Made by a program: the position numbers and the translations under genes
The notes under the pieces: model-generated
Seen by the model: the letters and a program-made list of their open reading frames with translations, nothing else
Told to the model about the DNA's origin: nothing
Databases searched by the model: none
NCBI GenBank assembly: GCA_023439185.1
Contig: JAEXOR010000043.1
Coordinates: 45,542-109,541, forward strand
Direction of reading: 5' to 3'
DNA length: 64,000 bases
Source: Bacillota bacterium
Lineage (GTDB): Bacteria; Bacillota; Desulfotomaculia; Desulfotomaculales; Desulfallaceae
Shown here: piece after piece, positions 8,433 through 16,000 of the stretch
How positions within the stretch are numbered: the stretch's first letter is position 1
Layout: the number at the start of each line of letters is the position of its first letter

Positions 8433-9720
8433 GATAGGCATTATTGGGATTGTCTTTCTTTTTGTATTGTTTTTTTTAAGGATCCCCATTGCTTTTGCTA
8501 TGGCGATTGTCGGATTGGTCGGGTTTAGTTATATCAATTCGTGGCAGTCCGGGCTTGGAGTAATGGCCCGTGATTTCTATACGCAGTTTTCTTCGTATTC
8601 CTTAAGCGCCATTACCATGTTCGTGCTGATGGGGTCCTTTGCTTTTGCCGCCGGAATCGGCCAGAGGCTTTACCAGGCGGCTTATGTGCTGGTGGGTGAT
8701 CGGCGGGGCGGGCTGGCCATGGCCACGATCATCGGCTGTGCCGGTTTTGCGGCCATCTGCGGCTCGACGGCGGCCACTGCGGCTACCATGGGCCGGATAG
8801 CGTTGCCGGAAATGAAGAAGTATAATTACGACGATTCACTGGCCACAGGCACCGTTGCTTCCGGCGGCACGCTGGGTATTTTAATCCCGCCCAGCACGGT
8901 TTTTATTGTTTATGGCTTTTTGACCGAACAATCAATCGGAGAACTCTTTGTTGCCGGTCTTTTGCCGGGGTTTATTCTGGCAGCATTATTCATGCTGACA
9001 ATTTATCTGCTGTGCCGGTTCAAGCCGGAGTTGGGGCCGCCCGGTGAGAAGATACCTTTAAAGGATAAAATGAAAGCATTTGCCAGCGCTTTTGAGGCCC
9101 TGGGCATCTTCGGTCTGGTGATTGGCGGTTTGTTCCTGGGCTGGTTCAGCGCTGTACAAGCCGGCGGTATCGGAGCCGCTCTTTGTCTCCTGGTTGGACT
9201 GCTGAGACGCTCGGTAACCTGGCATGAGTTTATTTTTCTTACCAAGGACGGCCTGCGCACTTCGATAATGATCCTGTCGGTAATCGCCGGGGCCACGGTA
9301 TTCAGCCATTTCATGGCCATCACTACGATTCCCTTTGTGTTGGCCGGCTGGGTTGAGGGGTTGCCGCTGCCGCCGGTGGCTATTGTATCGGTAATTGTGC
9401 TTATTTTTTTCATCGGCGGGTTTTTTATTGATGTGATGGCTCTTTTAACGATCTTGATCCCGATCCTGTTTCCGGTGGTTAAGAACCTGGGGCTGGATTT
9501 AATCTGGTTTGGGGTTGTTATTGTGGTTATATCTAATTTGGGTGTGCTTACACCGCCCGTGGGCGTTAACTGTTATGTCGTTAAAGCAATTGCTCCCGAT
9601 GTGCCACTGGGGCAAATTTTCAGGGGCGCCGTACCATTTATGATCGCCATCGCCGTGGCTACGGTCATTGTGGTGATGTTCCCTTCGCTGTCTTTATTTT
9701 TACCGGGATTGCTTAAATAA
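8419..9720 (+). CDS. dctM: TRAP transporter large permease (DctM family)
   Basis: Twelve-helix large permease subunit that forms the transport channel with DctQ, 433 residues from the GTG at 8419 (site GGGAG eight bases upstream; a GTG at 8410 is an alternative). Family motifs include IPIAFAMAIVG near the N-terminus, GSTAATAATMGRIALPEM, GTLGILIPPSTVFIVYG and the C-terminal LTPPVGVNCYVVKAIAP. Its start lies inside dctQ, indicating coupled translation, and it ends just before a strong terminator. There is no dctP within 8 kb on either side. Confidence 0.92.
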   Translation: MSPVEIGIIGIVFLFVLFFLRIPIAFAMAIVGLVGFSYINSWQSGLGVMARDFYTQFSSYSLSAITMFVLMGSFAFAAGIGQRLYQAAYVLVGDRRGGLAMATIIGCAGFAAICGSTAATAATMGRIALPEMKKYNYDDSLATGTVASGGTLGILIPPSTVFIVYGFLTEQSIGELFVAGLLPGFILAALFMLTIYLLCRFKPELGPPGEKIPLKDKMKAFASAFEALGIFGLVIGGLFLGWFSAVQAGGIGAALCLLVGLLRRSVTWHEFIFLTKDGLRTSIMILSVIAGATVFSHFMAITTIPFVLAGWVEGLPLPPVAIVSVIVLIFFIGGFFIDVMALLTILIPILFPVVKNLGLDLIWFGVVIVVISNLGVLTPPVGVNCYVVKAIAPDVPLGQIFRGAVPFMIAIAVATVIVVMFPSLSLFLPGLLK

Positions 9721-9744
9721 CCATACCCACCTCCGACCCATTAT

Positions 9745-9789
9745 GTAAAACCCCTGTGACCAGTAAATACCTGGATGCAGGGGTTTTAC
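9745..9789. terminator. Intrinsic terminator after dctM, possibly bidirectional
   Basis: Perfect 12-bp stem GTAAAACCCCTG / CAGGGGTTTTAC around a 21-base loop, placed between dctM and the convergent CBS-GGDEF gene. The A/T runs are inside the stem on both sides. Its flank (ctccgacccattatgtaaaa) resembles the terminator copy at 17820-17881. Confidence 0.8.
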
Positions 9790-9847
9790 GAAGTATTAGA
9801 TAACCGTGCATTCAATTAGTTACCGCCAGTCTCATTTCCTCCAGCAA

Positions 9848-10705
9848 TTAGATTTGAGTACCTGGGTAATTATCAACACAAAGCCAATATTCCTTACCAA
9901 GCCGTTTCGCATTTGTTGCTGCAAGACTGGCCTTATTGATGAGATTCTCAATCATTTTATTGGGGTTATTTCTTGTATGTTTTCTTTGACCGCCGCAAAC
10001 TCCGGCTGATATGGCCAGCGGCCTGCCTGATTTAATACTTTCTTTTTTAACCGCTTTAATAGCTTCCTGCACCAACTTACTTATTTCACTTATATTTCTT
10101 AATGATACTATTACAAATTCATCCCCGCCATACCTGCATAGAAAGTCGCAATCGTTATTCACGAGTTTAGATAAAATCTCGGCGATACTTTTTATACACT
10201 TGTCTCCGTATACGTGGCCAAATTCTTTGTTAATTTCCCCGAAATCATTAATATCAAATAATACCACCGAAATCTCATGGCCTTCTGTTATCAGCCTATC
10301 GGCCACTTGATAAATATAAATTGAATTATGTAAGTTTGTTAGCGGGTCATATTGATTATTCATATACCTTGCAACGGTTCCCTGGGTTAGCAATCCGATC
10401 AGATGACCCCTATTAACCACAGGAAGCCTTTTAATGTTATGATCATCTAGCTTGGCCGCCGCTTTCCAGATGGTATCGTCTGGTGAGCAATAAATGACTC
10501 TTTTGGTCATTGAATCGGCAACAAGCCGGTTCGGGTGACTATAGCATATGTCACTTGAAGTTATAATCCCTACCAGTTTTCCCTTTTCTATTACAGGCAG
10601 TCCCCCATACCCGAGCTTTTTCATGGATTCAGCCGCCTGGAAAACACTATTATCCACACAAATAGTGTGAACAGGGCTTGTCATTATATCCCGTACTTCA
10701 AACAT
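9848..10705 (-). CDS. CBS-pair GGDEF diguanylate cyclase
   Basis: Soluble protein of 285 residues. Two CBS domains (about 5-55 and 65-115) open with VRDIMTSPV and end with GHLIGLLTQG; CBS pairs bind adenine nucleotides. A GGDEF domain follows from DPLTNLHN (about 121) with the active-site motif YGGDEF near 188, so c-di-GMP synthesis is expected. The inhibitory I-site (RxxD five residues before the motif) reads NDCD, so product inhibition through it is unlikely. The ATG directly abuts the stop of the upstream unknown gene (TAGATG), and both lie behind a c-di-GMP riboswitch, suggesting feedback control. Confidence 0.88.
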   Translation of the reverse strand: MFEVRDIMTSPVHTICVDNSVFQAAESMKKLGYGGLPVIEKGKLVGIITSSDICYSHPNRLVADSMTKRVIYCSPDDTIWKAAAKLDDHNIKRLPVVNRGHLIGLLTQGTVARYMNNQYDPLTNLHNSIYIYQVADRLITEGHEISVVLFDINDFGEINKEFGHVYGDKCIKSIAEILSKLVNNDCDFLCRYGGDEFVIVSLRNISEISKLVQEAIKAVKKESIKSGRPLAISAGVCGGQRKHTRNNPNKMIENLINKASLAATNAKRLGKEYWLCVDNYPGTQI

Positions 10706-11062
10706 CTAAATATCTACTTCCCTGGTAATCGAAATGGTAACGCTGAGCTTGGCCTTTAAAAGTGAGTTCTCGCAAGTAAACATATTCACTTCTTGCAATA
10801 TCATCTCAATCAGTTTTTCACGCTTAATACAGTTGAACAGCTCGACCTTTACGGCTATCGCCTCAATGTGACCGCCCTCCATTTCAATTACCTCGTAATG
10901 ACCGGGAGCCAGGGCATCAACCATTCTGCGCACAGCTTCCGGTCCTATCGCGGCGCGTCTGCCAATAAGTAAAACGTCCTGCATTGGTGGGAGTTCAAAA
11001 TCTGAAAAAAGTATTTTTATATCCGCTTTTCTACTCCCGTGGTTTTCAAGGATATTAGCCAT
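10706..11062 (-). CDS. Unknown 118-residue protein under c-di-GMP riboswitch
   Basis: I do not recognise this protein. It is a soluble 118-residue protein with no signal peptide or membrane segment. It shows a strand-helix pattern (DVLLIGRRAAIGPEAVRRMV, HYEVIEMEGGHIEAIAVKVEL) and two Cys without metal-site spacing. The start follows GAGGGAATACGAT. It is the first gene after the riboswitch and is translationally adjacent to the CBS-GGDEF cyclase, so a role in c-di-GMP signalling is a guess from context only. Confidence 0.6.
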   Translation of the reverse strand: MANILENHGSRKADIKILFSDFELPPMQDVLLIGRRAAIGPEAVRRMVDALAPGHYEVIEMEGGHIEAIAVKVELFNCIKREKLIEMILQEVNMFTCENSLLKAKLSVTISITREVDI

Positions 11063-11324
11063 ATCGTATTCCCTCGTTTCAAGAGCGGGGCAGTTAAAAT
11101 TTTAATTTTTCTTAATTTACTAAGCGGTAACTTGAACATTGATTAATTATTTCGTTGTTTAAGCCGTCATGTCGGGCAATTTGTATGGATATACTACAAA
11201 CATTAGATAATGTGTATATAAGTCAATCGCTAAAAGCCACTTGATATAATGCCGACGACTATTAAATGCAATCCCAAAAAGTTAAAGGCAACACTAATAA
11301 CGAAAAAGGGGCATGAAAGGAAAT

Positions 11325-11425
11325 AGAAAATTGCTGTTTCCCCCGCAGCCTGGCAATCATGCACTAAAATAGTGCTTCAGACCCATAGCTTTGCGCCCTA
11401 CTCTTTCGATATAGTTTGCCTTTAG
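11325..11425 (-). promoter_or_regulatory. Class I cyclic-di-GMP (GEMM) riboswitch
   Basis: On the minus strand the RNA starts with GGCAAACTATATCGAAAG, continues with GGGCGCAAAGC and GGGTCTGAAGC, a variable hairpin GCACTATTTTAGTGC, and ends with TTGCCAGGCTGCGGGGG. These match in order the GEMM core (GGCAAACC..CGAAAG..GGACGCAAAGC..GGGYCTAAG..hairpin..GGTAGCCGGG). The usual A of ACGCAAAGC is G here. GGGGGAAA at its 3' end could instead pair with TTTCATGCCCC followed by TTTTT, a possible terminator that ligand binding would prevent. It sits about 260 bases upstream of the 118-residue gene and the GGDEF gene; I see no gene in the rest of the 11063-11533 gap. Confidence 0.85.
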
Positions 11426-11431
11426 AAACAG

Positions 11432-11461
11432 ATTATATAAAAATACTATAATATTATACAA
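11432..11461 (-). promoter_or_regulatory. Sigma-A-type promoter of the riboswitch transcript
   Basis: Minus strand -35 TTGTAT, 18-base spacer, -10 TATAAT. Predicted initiation falls within a few bases of the 5' end of the GEMM aptamer, as expected for a riboswitch leader. Confidence 0.6.
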
Positions 11462-11533
11462 CTATGTGGATGTTTTTATCAATAAATATTAACCGTGGGT
11501 ATATATATTTTTAATTTGATGAGGGTTTAGTTA

Positions 11534-11854
11534 ATGTTAAAAACAATATTAGGCCAAAATATTCGTTTAATCAGAGAATCCCGTGGGTTATCTCGAAAAG
11601 ATCTTGCGTTACTGGCCGGTTTTACACCCGCATATTTGGGATATTTGGAAAGGGGACAAAAAAACCCTTCCGTTAATTTGGTAGAAAAAGTAGCCACGGC
11701 TTTGGATACTGAAGCTTACAAATTATTTCTAAATAATAAAGAGACGCCAGCTGAATTTATCCAGCTGGCTCACTCGATTTTTGATTTGGGACCAAGGCGT
11801 GTGGATTTTATAACCTCTGTATTAAAAGCTTATATAAAATCAATCAAGGGCTAA
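11534..11854 (+). CDS. XRE-family helix-turn-helix regulator
   Basis: Small cytoplasmic DNA-binding protein, 106 residues. The N-terminal 65 residues form a Cro/CI-type domain (LGQNIRLIRESRGLSRKDLA ... AGFTPAYLGYLERGQKNPS); the rest is a short helical tail without known domain. Start ATG follows GATGAGGG. It is divergent from the c-di-GMP-controlled transcript and convergent with the TauE/SafE gene. Target unknown. Confidence 0.85.
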   Translation: MLKTILGQNIRLIRESRGLSRKDLALLAGFTPAYLGYLERGQKNPSVNLVEKVATALDTEAYKLFLNNKETPAEFIQLAHSIFDLGPRRVDFITSVLKAYIKSIKG

Positions 11855-11904
11855 GCACAGTTCCGTAACGGTGCGTCCATGGCTGTGGCGAGGCGTCTTA
11901 ATCT

Positions 11905-12705
11905 TTATTCCTCAGGTGAGCCGCTGTCTTGTTTCTCTTGGGCTTGGGGTTTGGCGGTCCTTAAATAGCGTATCCCCGTCCAGATCAGTACAGCGCTGAA
12001 AATAAGACGTAAAGCGCCTTCAGGCAGGATGTGGGCAAAGGAGCCGCCTATGTAGGTGCCAATAAGAATACCCGGGATTAAACCCGGCAAGATACCGGCA
12101 TTGACATTGCCCAAACGCCAGTGGGTAAAAGCACCGACTCCTCCGGCGGGAACCATGGCCAGCAGGGAACTGCCCTGTGCGGTGTACTGGGTAAATCCCG
12201 CGAGCAGTACCATGGAAGGGACCATTATTGTGCCCCCTCCTACCCCCATCATGCCGGAAAGAAAGCCGGTAAAAACCCCGGTCGTTAACATGATCAGTAT
12301 ATTTGTCCACCCTGTGACAGGCTCGGAAAGATGATTCAGATATGGTTTTAAAAGCAAGAGCAAGGTAACCAGGATTAAAAATACACCGAAAGACCGTTTA
12401 AGTTTCCATTCAGGAAGGGCATTGGCAAATCGAGCTCCGGCCCGGGCGGTAAACACGGCGGTTGATGCCAAAAGCAAAGAGGCTGTTAAATCCACCGAGC
12501 CATTTAAAGCGTAAGTGGCAGCTCCGGCCAGTCCGGTGAAAACCAGCGCCACCAGGCTCGTGCCGTGGGCGCTGTGTTGGTTCATTTTTAAAATTCCCAC
12601 CATGAGGGGGATCATGATCACGCCACCGCCGAGACCGACAAGTCCTCCGAAAAACCCCGCCGCCAACCCGATTAATAGATGTATTAAGCTCATTTTGGCA
12701 ATCAT
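11905..12705 (-). CDS. TSUP-family sulfite/organosulfur exporter (TauE/SafE)
   Basis: Membrane protein of 266 residues with about eight hydrophobic segments arranged as two homologous halves. The first half has GLAAGFFGGLVGLGGGVIMIPLM, shown here by its Gly-rich core GLVGLGGG; the second repeats it as GFLSGMMGVGGGTIMVPSM, core GMMGVGGG. Both are the TauE/SafE (PF01925-type) signature. Members export sulfite, sulfoacetate or take up other small anions. A second ATG four codons in is an alternative start. No neighbour clarifies the substrate. Confidence 0.88.
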   Translation of the reverse strand: MIAKMSLIHLLIGLAAGFFGGLVGLGGGVIMIPLMVGILKMNQHSAHGTSLVALVFTGLAGAATYALNGSVDLTASLLLASTAVFTARAGARFANALPEWKLKRSFGVFLILVTLLLLLKPYLNHLSEPVTGWTNILIMLTTGVFTGFLSGMMGVGGGTIMVPSMVLLAGFTQYTAQGSSLLAMVPAGGVGAFTHWRLGNVNAGILPGLIPGILIGTYIGGSFAHILPEGALRLIFSAVLIWTGIRYLRTAKPQAQEKQDSGSPEE

Positions 12706-12765
12706 CTCTTTATATATATTATTGTTCTTTTAATGTTACAATAACAAAAAAAGGCGGTGGTGGCA

Positions 12766-12960
12766 ATGTGCGGGCGTTTTATTTATGGTTTCCGGGCTAT
12801 TTTACAAAATAAAACCTCCGGACCTAGGTGATCGGTTTACCAGAAACATCAACCAATGGTATTTAAACCCGGGGAATTGGTCGCTGTTACCCAAGGCGAC
12901 AAACATAATGAGACAAGGAGCCGCTTTATTATACGGCCCCTTGAATTCATTTTGATTTGC
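12766..12960 (+). pseudogene. Decayed SRAP (YedK/HMCES-like) gene remnant
   Basis: The frame opens as MCGRFIYGF, the invariant SRAP start with catalytic Cys2, after a ribosome-binding-like AAGGCGGTGG. It is then broken by stops and frameshifts; a later piece reads FKPGELVAVTQGDKHNETRS, like the YNIAPxQ..PVV region. The 35 bases upstream resemble those before the intact SRAP gene at 16714 (ttacaataacaaaaa against atacaatgacaaaaa), so promoter and 5' end look like a paralogous copy. Confidence 0.5.
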
Positions 12961-12961
12961 T

Positions 12962-13702
12962 CTATTTGAAGTAAGGATCATAGATGCCCATCTTTTCGGG
13001 GCAGGTCTCCTGAGGCACTCGGTCTTTGTATTCATTCTGGATGTATAGCTTGGCCAGTCCTGGAATTTCTATCTCAAAGCTAACGGATTCGCCGTTCTTG
13101 ACCGTCAGCTCTTTTAAAACCATGCCAAAGGAGTCTTTATCCCGGATCTTTATCGTTACCTCGCTGGGGGAATTGTCGCTGTCCTCTAAACAGGCCACAC
13201 CGCCGAATTTCTGGTATCTGCCTTCCGGCTTCACCGTGCCGGTGAAGAAATCGATGCCACTTTTCCCGGTAAAGATAATCCCTGACTGATACTGCTTGTT
13301 GTTGATTAGCAACATCCCCTTATCTACCGTGAGCTGGCTGGGGCCAAAATGGGAGTAGTCCGCGCTGGTCAGGGGAATCTGTCCCTTCCCGCCCAGATCC
13401 AGGGGAATCTGCCCTTTCTCGCCCAGATATACGATCTTATTGGCTCCATCATAATCCGCAGCTATGGATAGCGCCTGGGATATAGCCCGCACCGGCAAAT
13501 AGGTGCTGCCATTATAGGTAATGGGATACATGGGCTTTCCGTCGCTTCCCACAGGTTGAAATTCGGCGCCGTTAATCTTCATCTTTATTTCATAATTGAG
13601 TATGGCCTTGATCTCCTGGGAGGTGGCAGCCCCTACGGCTCCCAAACTAGACCCCAATAAAAAAACAGCACATAACACCAGGACAACGACTCTTTTTTTC
13701 AT
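12962..13702 (-). CDS. Secreted protein with copper amine oxidase-like N-terminal (stalk) domain
   Basis: Exported protein of 246 residues. A Sec signal peptide (MKKRVVVLVLCAVFLLG... with an AxA site near 22-26) precedes a stalk domain of the PF07833 type (about 35-90) recognised by INGAEFQPVG, YNGSTYLPVRAISQALS and ANKIVYLG. A short internal duplication, GEKGQIPLDLGGKGQIPL, follows. The remaining 140 residues are unassigned. Start follows AAAGGAG. It is the last gene of a TetR-led cluster with two lipoproteins; likely cell-wall or surface location. Confidence 0.75.
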   Translation of the reverse strand: MKKRVVVLVLCAVFLLGSSLGAVGAATSQEIKAILNYEIKMKINGAEFQPVGSDGKPMYPITYNGSTYLPVRAISQALSIAADYDGANKIVYLGEKGQIPLDLGGKGQIPLTSADYSHFGPSQLTVDKGMLLINNKQYQSGIIFTGKSGIDFFTGTVKPEGRYQKFGGVACLEDSDNSPSEVTIKIRDKDSFGMVLKELTVKNGESVSFEIEIPGLAKLYIQNEYKDRVPQETCPEKMGIYDPYFK

Positions 13703-13767
13703 GATTTTAAAACACTCCTTTAAAATTTTTTGTTTAAATATCCTTCATCGGTATATTTCATACTGAA

Positions 13768-14295
13768 TTAAAGGGTTTTCTTCACTCTAGCCAGTGTCTC
13801 ATCAAATTCTTTAATCTTGTATTCCAAGCGCCCGTTTCTGAGATTTTCTCTGCGTTCTTCCCGTCCTTCCAAGGAATCGGAACCCCTGGTTCCATAAAGC
13901 GCATCGATTAACATAAGAACATCCCCGGTAAAATTGGTGAACTTAACATCCGGGATCTCATCGGCTTCTTCGGCATGATCAAATGAGCTGTGAATCTGTA
14001 GGTTGACCCACGCCATGTTGATATCCGCACCGAGTTTTTTATATTCTTCATCGGAATAATTTTCATCCAAATCGTTCAGCAGAAGCGGTTTGGTCTGTTC
14101 CCAAAGATTCTCCACATGCTGGAAATATAAAACATTTTCAGGGTTGTCGATATCAAACGCTATTCTGGCTGTTGAAAAGCTTGAAGCGGTATCGACGTCT
14201 TTTTGCGTACCTGCTGCCGGGGGCCCGCTTTGACCGCACCCCGCTGAAAAGAGAAGCGCTATGGTTAATGACAAGGCAACAAAGCATCTACGCAC
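13768..14295 (-). CDS. Unknown lipoprotein
   Basis: I do not recognise its family. 175 residues from a GTG start after GGGAGGGG. A signal peptide ends in lipobox SAGC (Cys20), so the mature protein should be membrane-anchored outside. The rest is hydrophilic and helical with many acidic residues, including HVENLWEQTKPLLLNDLDEN. It sits between another lipoprotein gene (27 bases) and the stalk-domain gene (65 bases), in the TetR-led operon. Confidence 0.7.
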   Translation of the reverse strand: MRRCFVALSLTIALLFSAGCGQSGPPAAGTQKDVDTASSFSTARIAFDIDNPENVLYFQHVENLWEQTKPLLLNDLDENYSDEEYKKLGADINMAWVNLQIHSSFDHAEEADEIPDVKFTNFTGDVLMLIDALYGTRGSDSLEGREERRENLRNGRLEYKIKEFDETLARVKKTL

Positions 14296-14322
14296 CTGTA
14301 TAACCCCTCCCTTCAGTATTGT

Positions 14323-14916
14323 TTAATCCAGCATGAGATCGTTTATATCGGTAGCTTTTCCATCTTCAAATACGATGGTGATCGCGCTCCCGTCACGGTT
14401 TCTCCATGTATAAATAACTTGTTCTTCCCCCCCGTCCATAGTCTGCCGCATCGTTTCCGTTCCCGGGCCAAGAATTTTTTCCACCTTGGAAAGACTGCTG
14501 CCTTCCGTCAACTGACGAAACATTTTCAGTGTAACTTTTTCTTTCTCCTCTAAAAACGGTCCTAAATAGGCCTGTGTTTTTCCCGTGGCCTTCCCGGATG
14601 AAAAGATTACGCTGATATTGCTGCCATCTTCATTTTGCCATAAATACTGTTTGATCACGTCGCCGTTTATGGAAGCGTCTCCGGCTGAACCGGTGATTGC
14701 GGCGACCTCTTCGTATGTGTTGCCCAAGCCGATCCGCATATACATATCAAGTGTATAGGTGCGGCCATCAGCTTCTGTAACGGACTCCTCCGCTTCATTA
14801 CTGCTTTGCGATACGCCTGGAACATTGCCGCCTTGCGAGGAGTCGGAATTATTGCAGCCGTAGAGTAATAGCGAAAAGATAAGTAAAATCAGAATCAGAA
14901 TTACCTTTTTTTTCAT
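14323..14916 (-). CDS. Lipoprotein with two BLIP/DUF3862-like repeats
   Basis: 197 residues. Signal peptide with lipobox LYGC (Cys21), a Ser/Gly/Glu-rich linker, then two similar halves. Half one has MRIGLGNTYEEVAAITGSAG then YLWQNEDGSNISVIFSSGKA; half two has RQLTEGSSLSKVEKILGPGT then YTWRNRDGSAITIVFEDGKA. This tandem arrangement matches the beta-lactamase-inhibitor-like or SmpA-like fold of small lipoproteins. Start follows AAAGGGGG. It is the first gene after the TetR regulator (59 bases). Function unknown. Confidence 0.75.
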   Translation of the reverse strand: MKKKVILILILLIFSLLLYGCNNSDSSQGGNVPGVSQSSNEAEESVTEADGRTYTLDMYMRIGLGNTYEEVAAITGSAGDASINGDVIKQYLWQNEDGSNISVIFSSGKATGKTQAYLGPFLEEKEKVTLKMFRQLTEGSSLSKVEKILGPGTETMRQTMDGGEEQVIYTWRNRDGSAITIVFEDGKATDINDLMLD

Positions 14917-14975
14917 GTTTAACCCCCTTTGAAATCTTATGTTTTGATATATTTAAACGGATCTGGACATCTGGC

Positions 14976-15593
14976 TTATGAGTTCTGTTGCTCGATCCGG
15001 TCAAATATAAAATCAACATGATTTGAAAGTTTCTTCAGGATGTCGGCAGCATCTCTGCCATCCTGCCTGACAAGGGCAAAATCCAGGGCGATACCAAGAA
15101 ATCCATAGTTAAGTTCCTGCGCGGCGATTTCCAGGCTGATATTATCCTGGATGCGCCCCTTCGAAAGCATCATCCGGAGTAAGGAATGGTAGTATTGCAC
15201 CGGTTCCTCAAGCATATGTTTCTGAACGAACTCCTTTGCTTTGGCATTGACATACTGTTCCATGAAAATGATTCTCGCCGTTTTATCGATCCTTGGGTCG
15301 TTCTGTTTACCGTAGTTGAGAAAGATCAATTTGAACACGTCGCGTGGCTGCATATAGTTGATTTCGTTCTCTAAGCTATGAATATCTACCCGTTTGCTCA
15401 GCATGCCGGCATAGTGGTAATCCAGAATATGATTGAGAATATCCTCTTTATTAATAAAATGGCTATAAATAGAACTTTCTCTTATGCCGGCCATCTTTGC
15501 AATATCCCGCACGGAAACTCCGTTATAACCCCGTTCAGAAATTAAATCAATTGCCGCATCAAAGATTTTTTCTTTCGTACCGGAAAGTTTCAT
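14976..15593 (-). CDS. TetR-family transcriptional regulator
   Basis: 205 residues. N-terminal helix-turn-helix (TKEKIFDAAIDLISERGYNG, VRDIAKMAGIRESSIYSHF) of the TetR/AcrR type, followed by an all-helical ligand/dimer domain with no motif I can assign. Start follows AAGGGGCGACAG. Two copies of an inverted repeat CTAAC-N4-GTTAG lie just upstream, so it is probably autoregulated. Three secreted-protein genes follow on the same strand with short gaps, so they may be one operon under its control. Confidence 0.88.
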   Translation of the reverse strand: MKLSGTKEKIFDAAIDLISERGYNGVSVRDIAKMAGIRESSIYSHFINKEDILNHILDYHYAGMLSKRVDIHSLENEINYMQPRDVFKLIFLNYGKQNDPRIDKTARIIFMEQYVNAKAKEFVQKHMLEEPVQYYHSLLRMMLSKGRIQDNISLEIAAQELNYGFLGIALDFALVRQDGRDAADILKKLSNHVDFIFDRIEQQNS

Positions 15594-15606
15594 CTGTCGC
15601 CCCTTC

Positions 15607-15660
15607 CTAACGATTGTTAGAAAAATAAATAATTATCCTAACGTATGTTAGGATAATTAT
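15607..15660. promoter_or_regulatory. Two tandem TetR-type operators
   Basis: Site 1 at 15607-15620 reads CTAAC-gatt-GTTAG. Site 2 at 15629-15660 has the same core, CTAAC-gtat-GTTAG, extended to 14-bp perfect arms (ATAATTATCCTAAC / GTTAGGATAATTAT). Centres are 31 bp apart, about three helical turns, which allows two dimers on one face. Both lie directly upstream of the tetR start. Confidence 0.75.
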
Positions 15661-15841
15661 ACAAATTGTGAATTTCAATTACAAGAGGAAAATAACATTT
15701 TCATAGCAAAGATTCATCGTTCTTATTTTGTATTTCCAGGCACTTTGTGTTGGAAGCGACGTGAGTTCAACCCCCACTGTAAACTGAAGGAACAAAAAAA
15801 TAAATGGCCATCAGAATTCCATTGATAGCCATTTATTTTAC

Positions 15842-15866
15842 TGGTGCGCCTGACAGGAATCGAACC
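15842..15866 (-). repeat. Displaced tRNA-Arg 3'-end copy 1 (att-like)
   Basis: 25 bases identical to the 3' end of the tRNA-Arg(CCG) gene at 19097-19121, T-loop to CCA. Like the other copies it is followed (minus strand) by a terminator-like hairpin, here at about 15797-15838 with arms AAATAAATGGCYATCA and T7. It shares the next bases (ATCATGC) with copy 2 rather than with the intact tRNA. Confidence 0.7.
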
Positions 15867-15873
15867 CATCATG

Positions 15874-15972
15874 CTACGACCGGCAGGGCATTGATTGCTC
15901 TAATTGTTTGTCATATTGTTTCATGATGGACACCTCCGCTGGTTTTATTGTACCAGCCATTTCCCGTGTCCA
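15874..15972 (-). mobile_element. Left-end remnant of an IS3-family element
   Basis: The minus strand begins TGGACACGGGAAATGGCTGG, has a strong GGAGGTGTCC site, and opens a frame MKQYDKQLEQSMPCRS then stop. The start matches the OrfA N-terminus (MKQYDKQF-type) of IS3/IS150 transposases. Only about 100 bases remain, cut off at the tRNA-Arg fragment. Confidence 0.55.
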
Positions 15973-16000
15973 TCAAATCGGGGTAGGGTTACTTTATATA

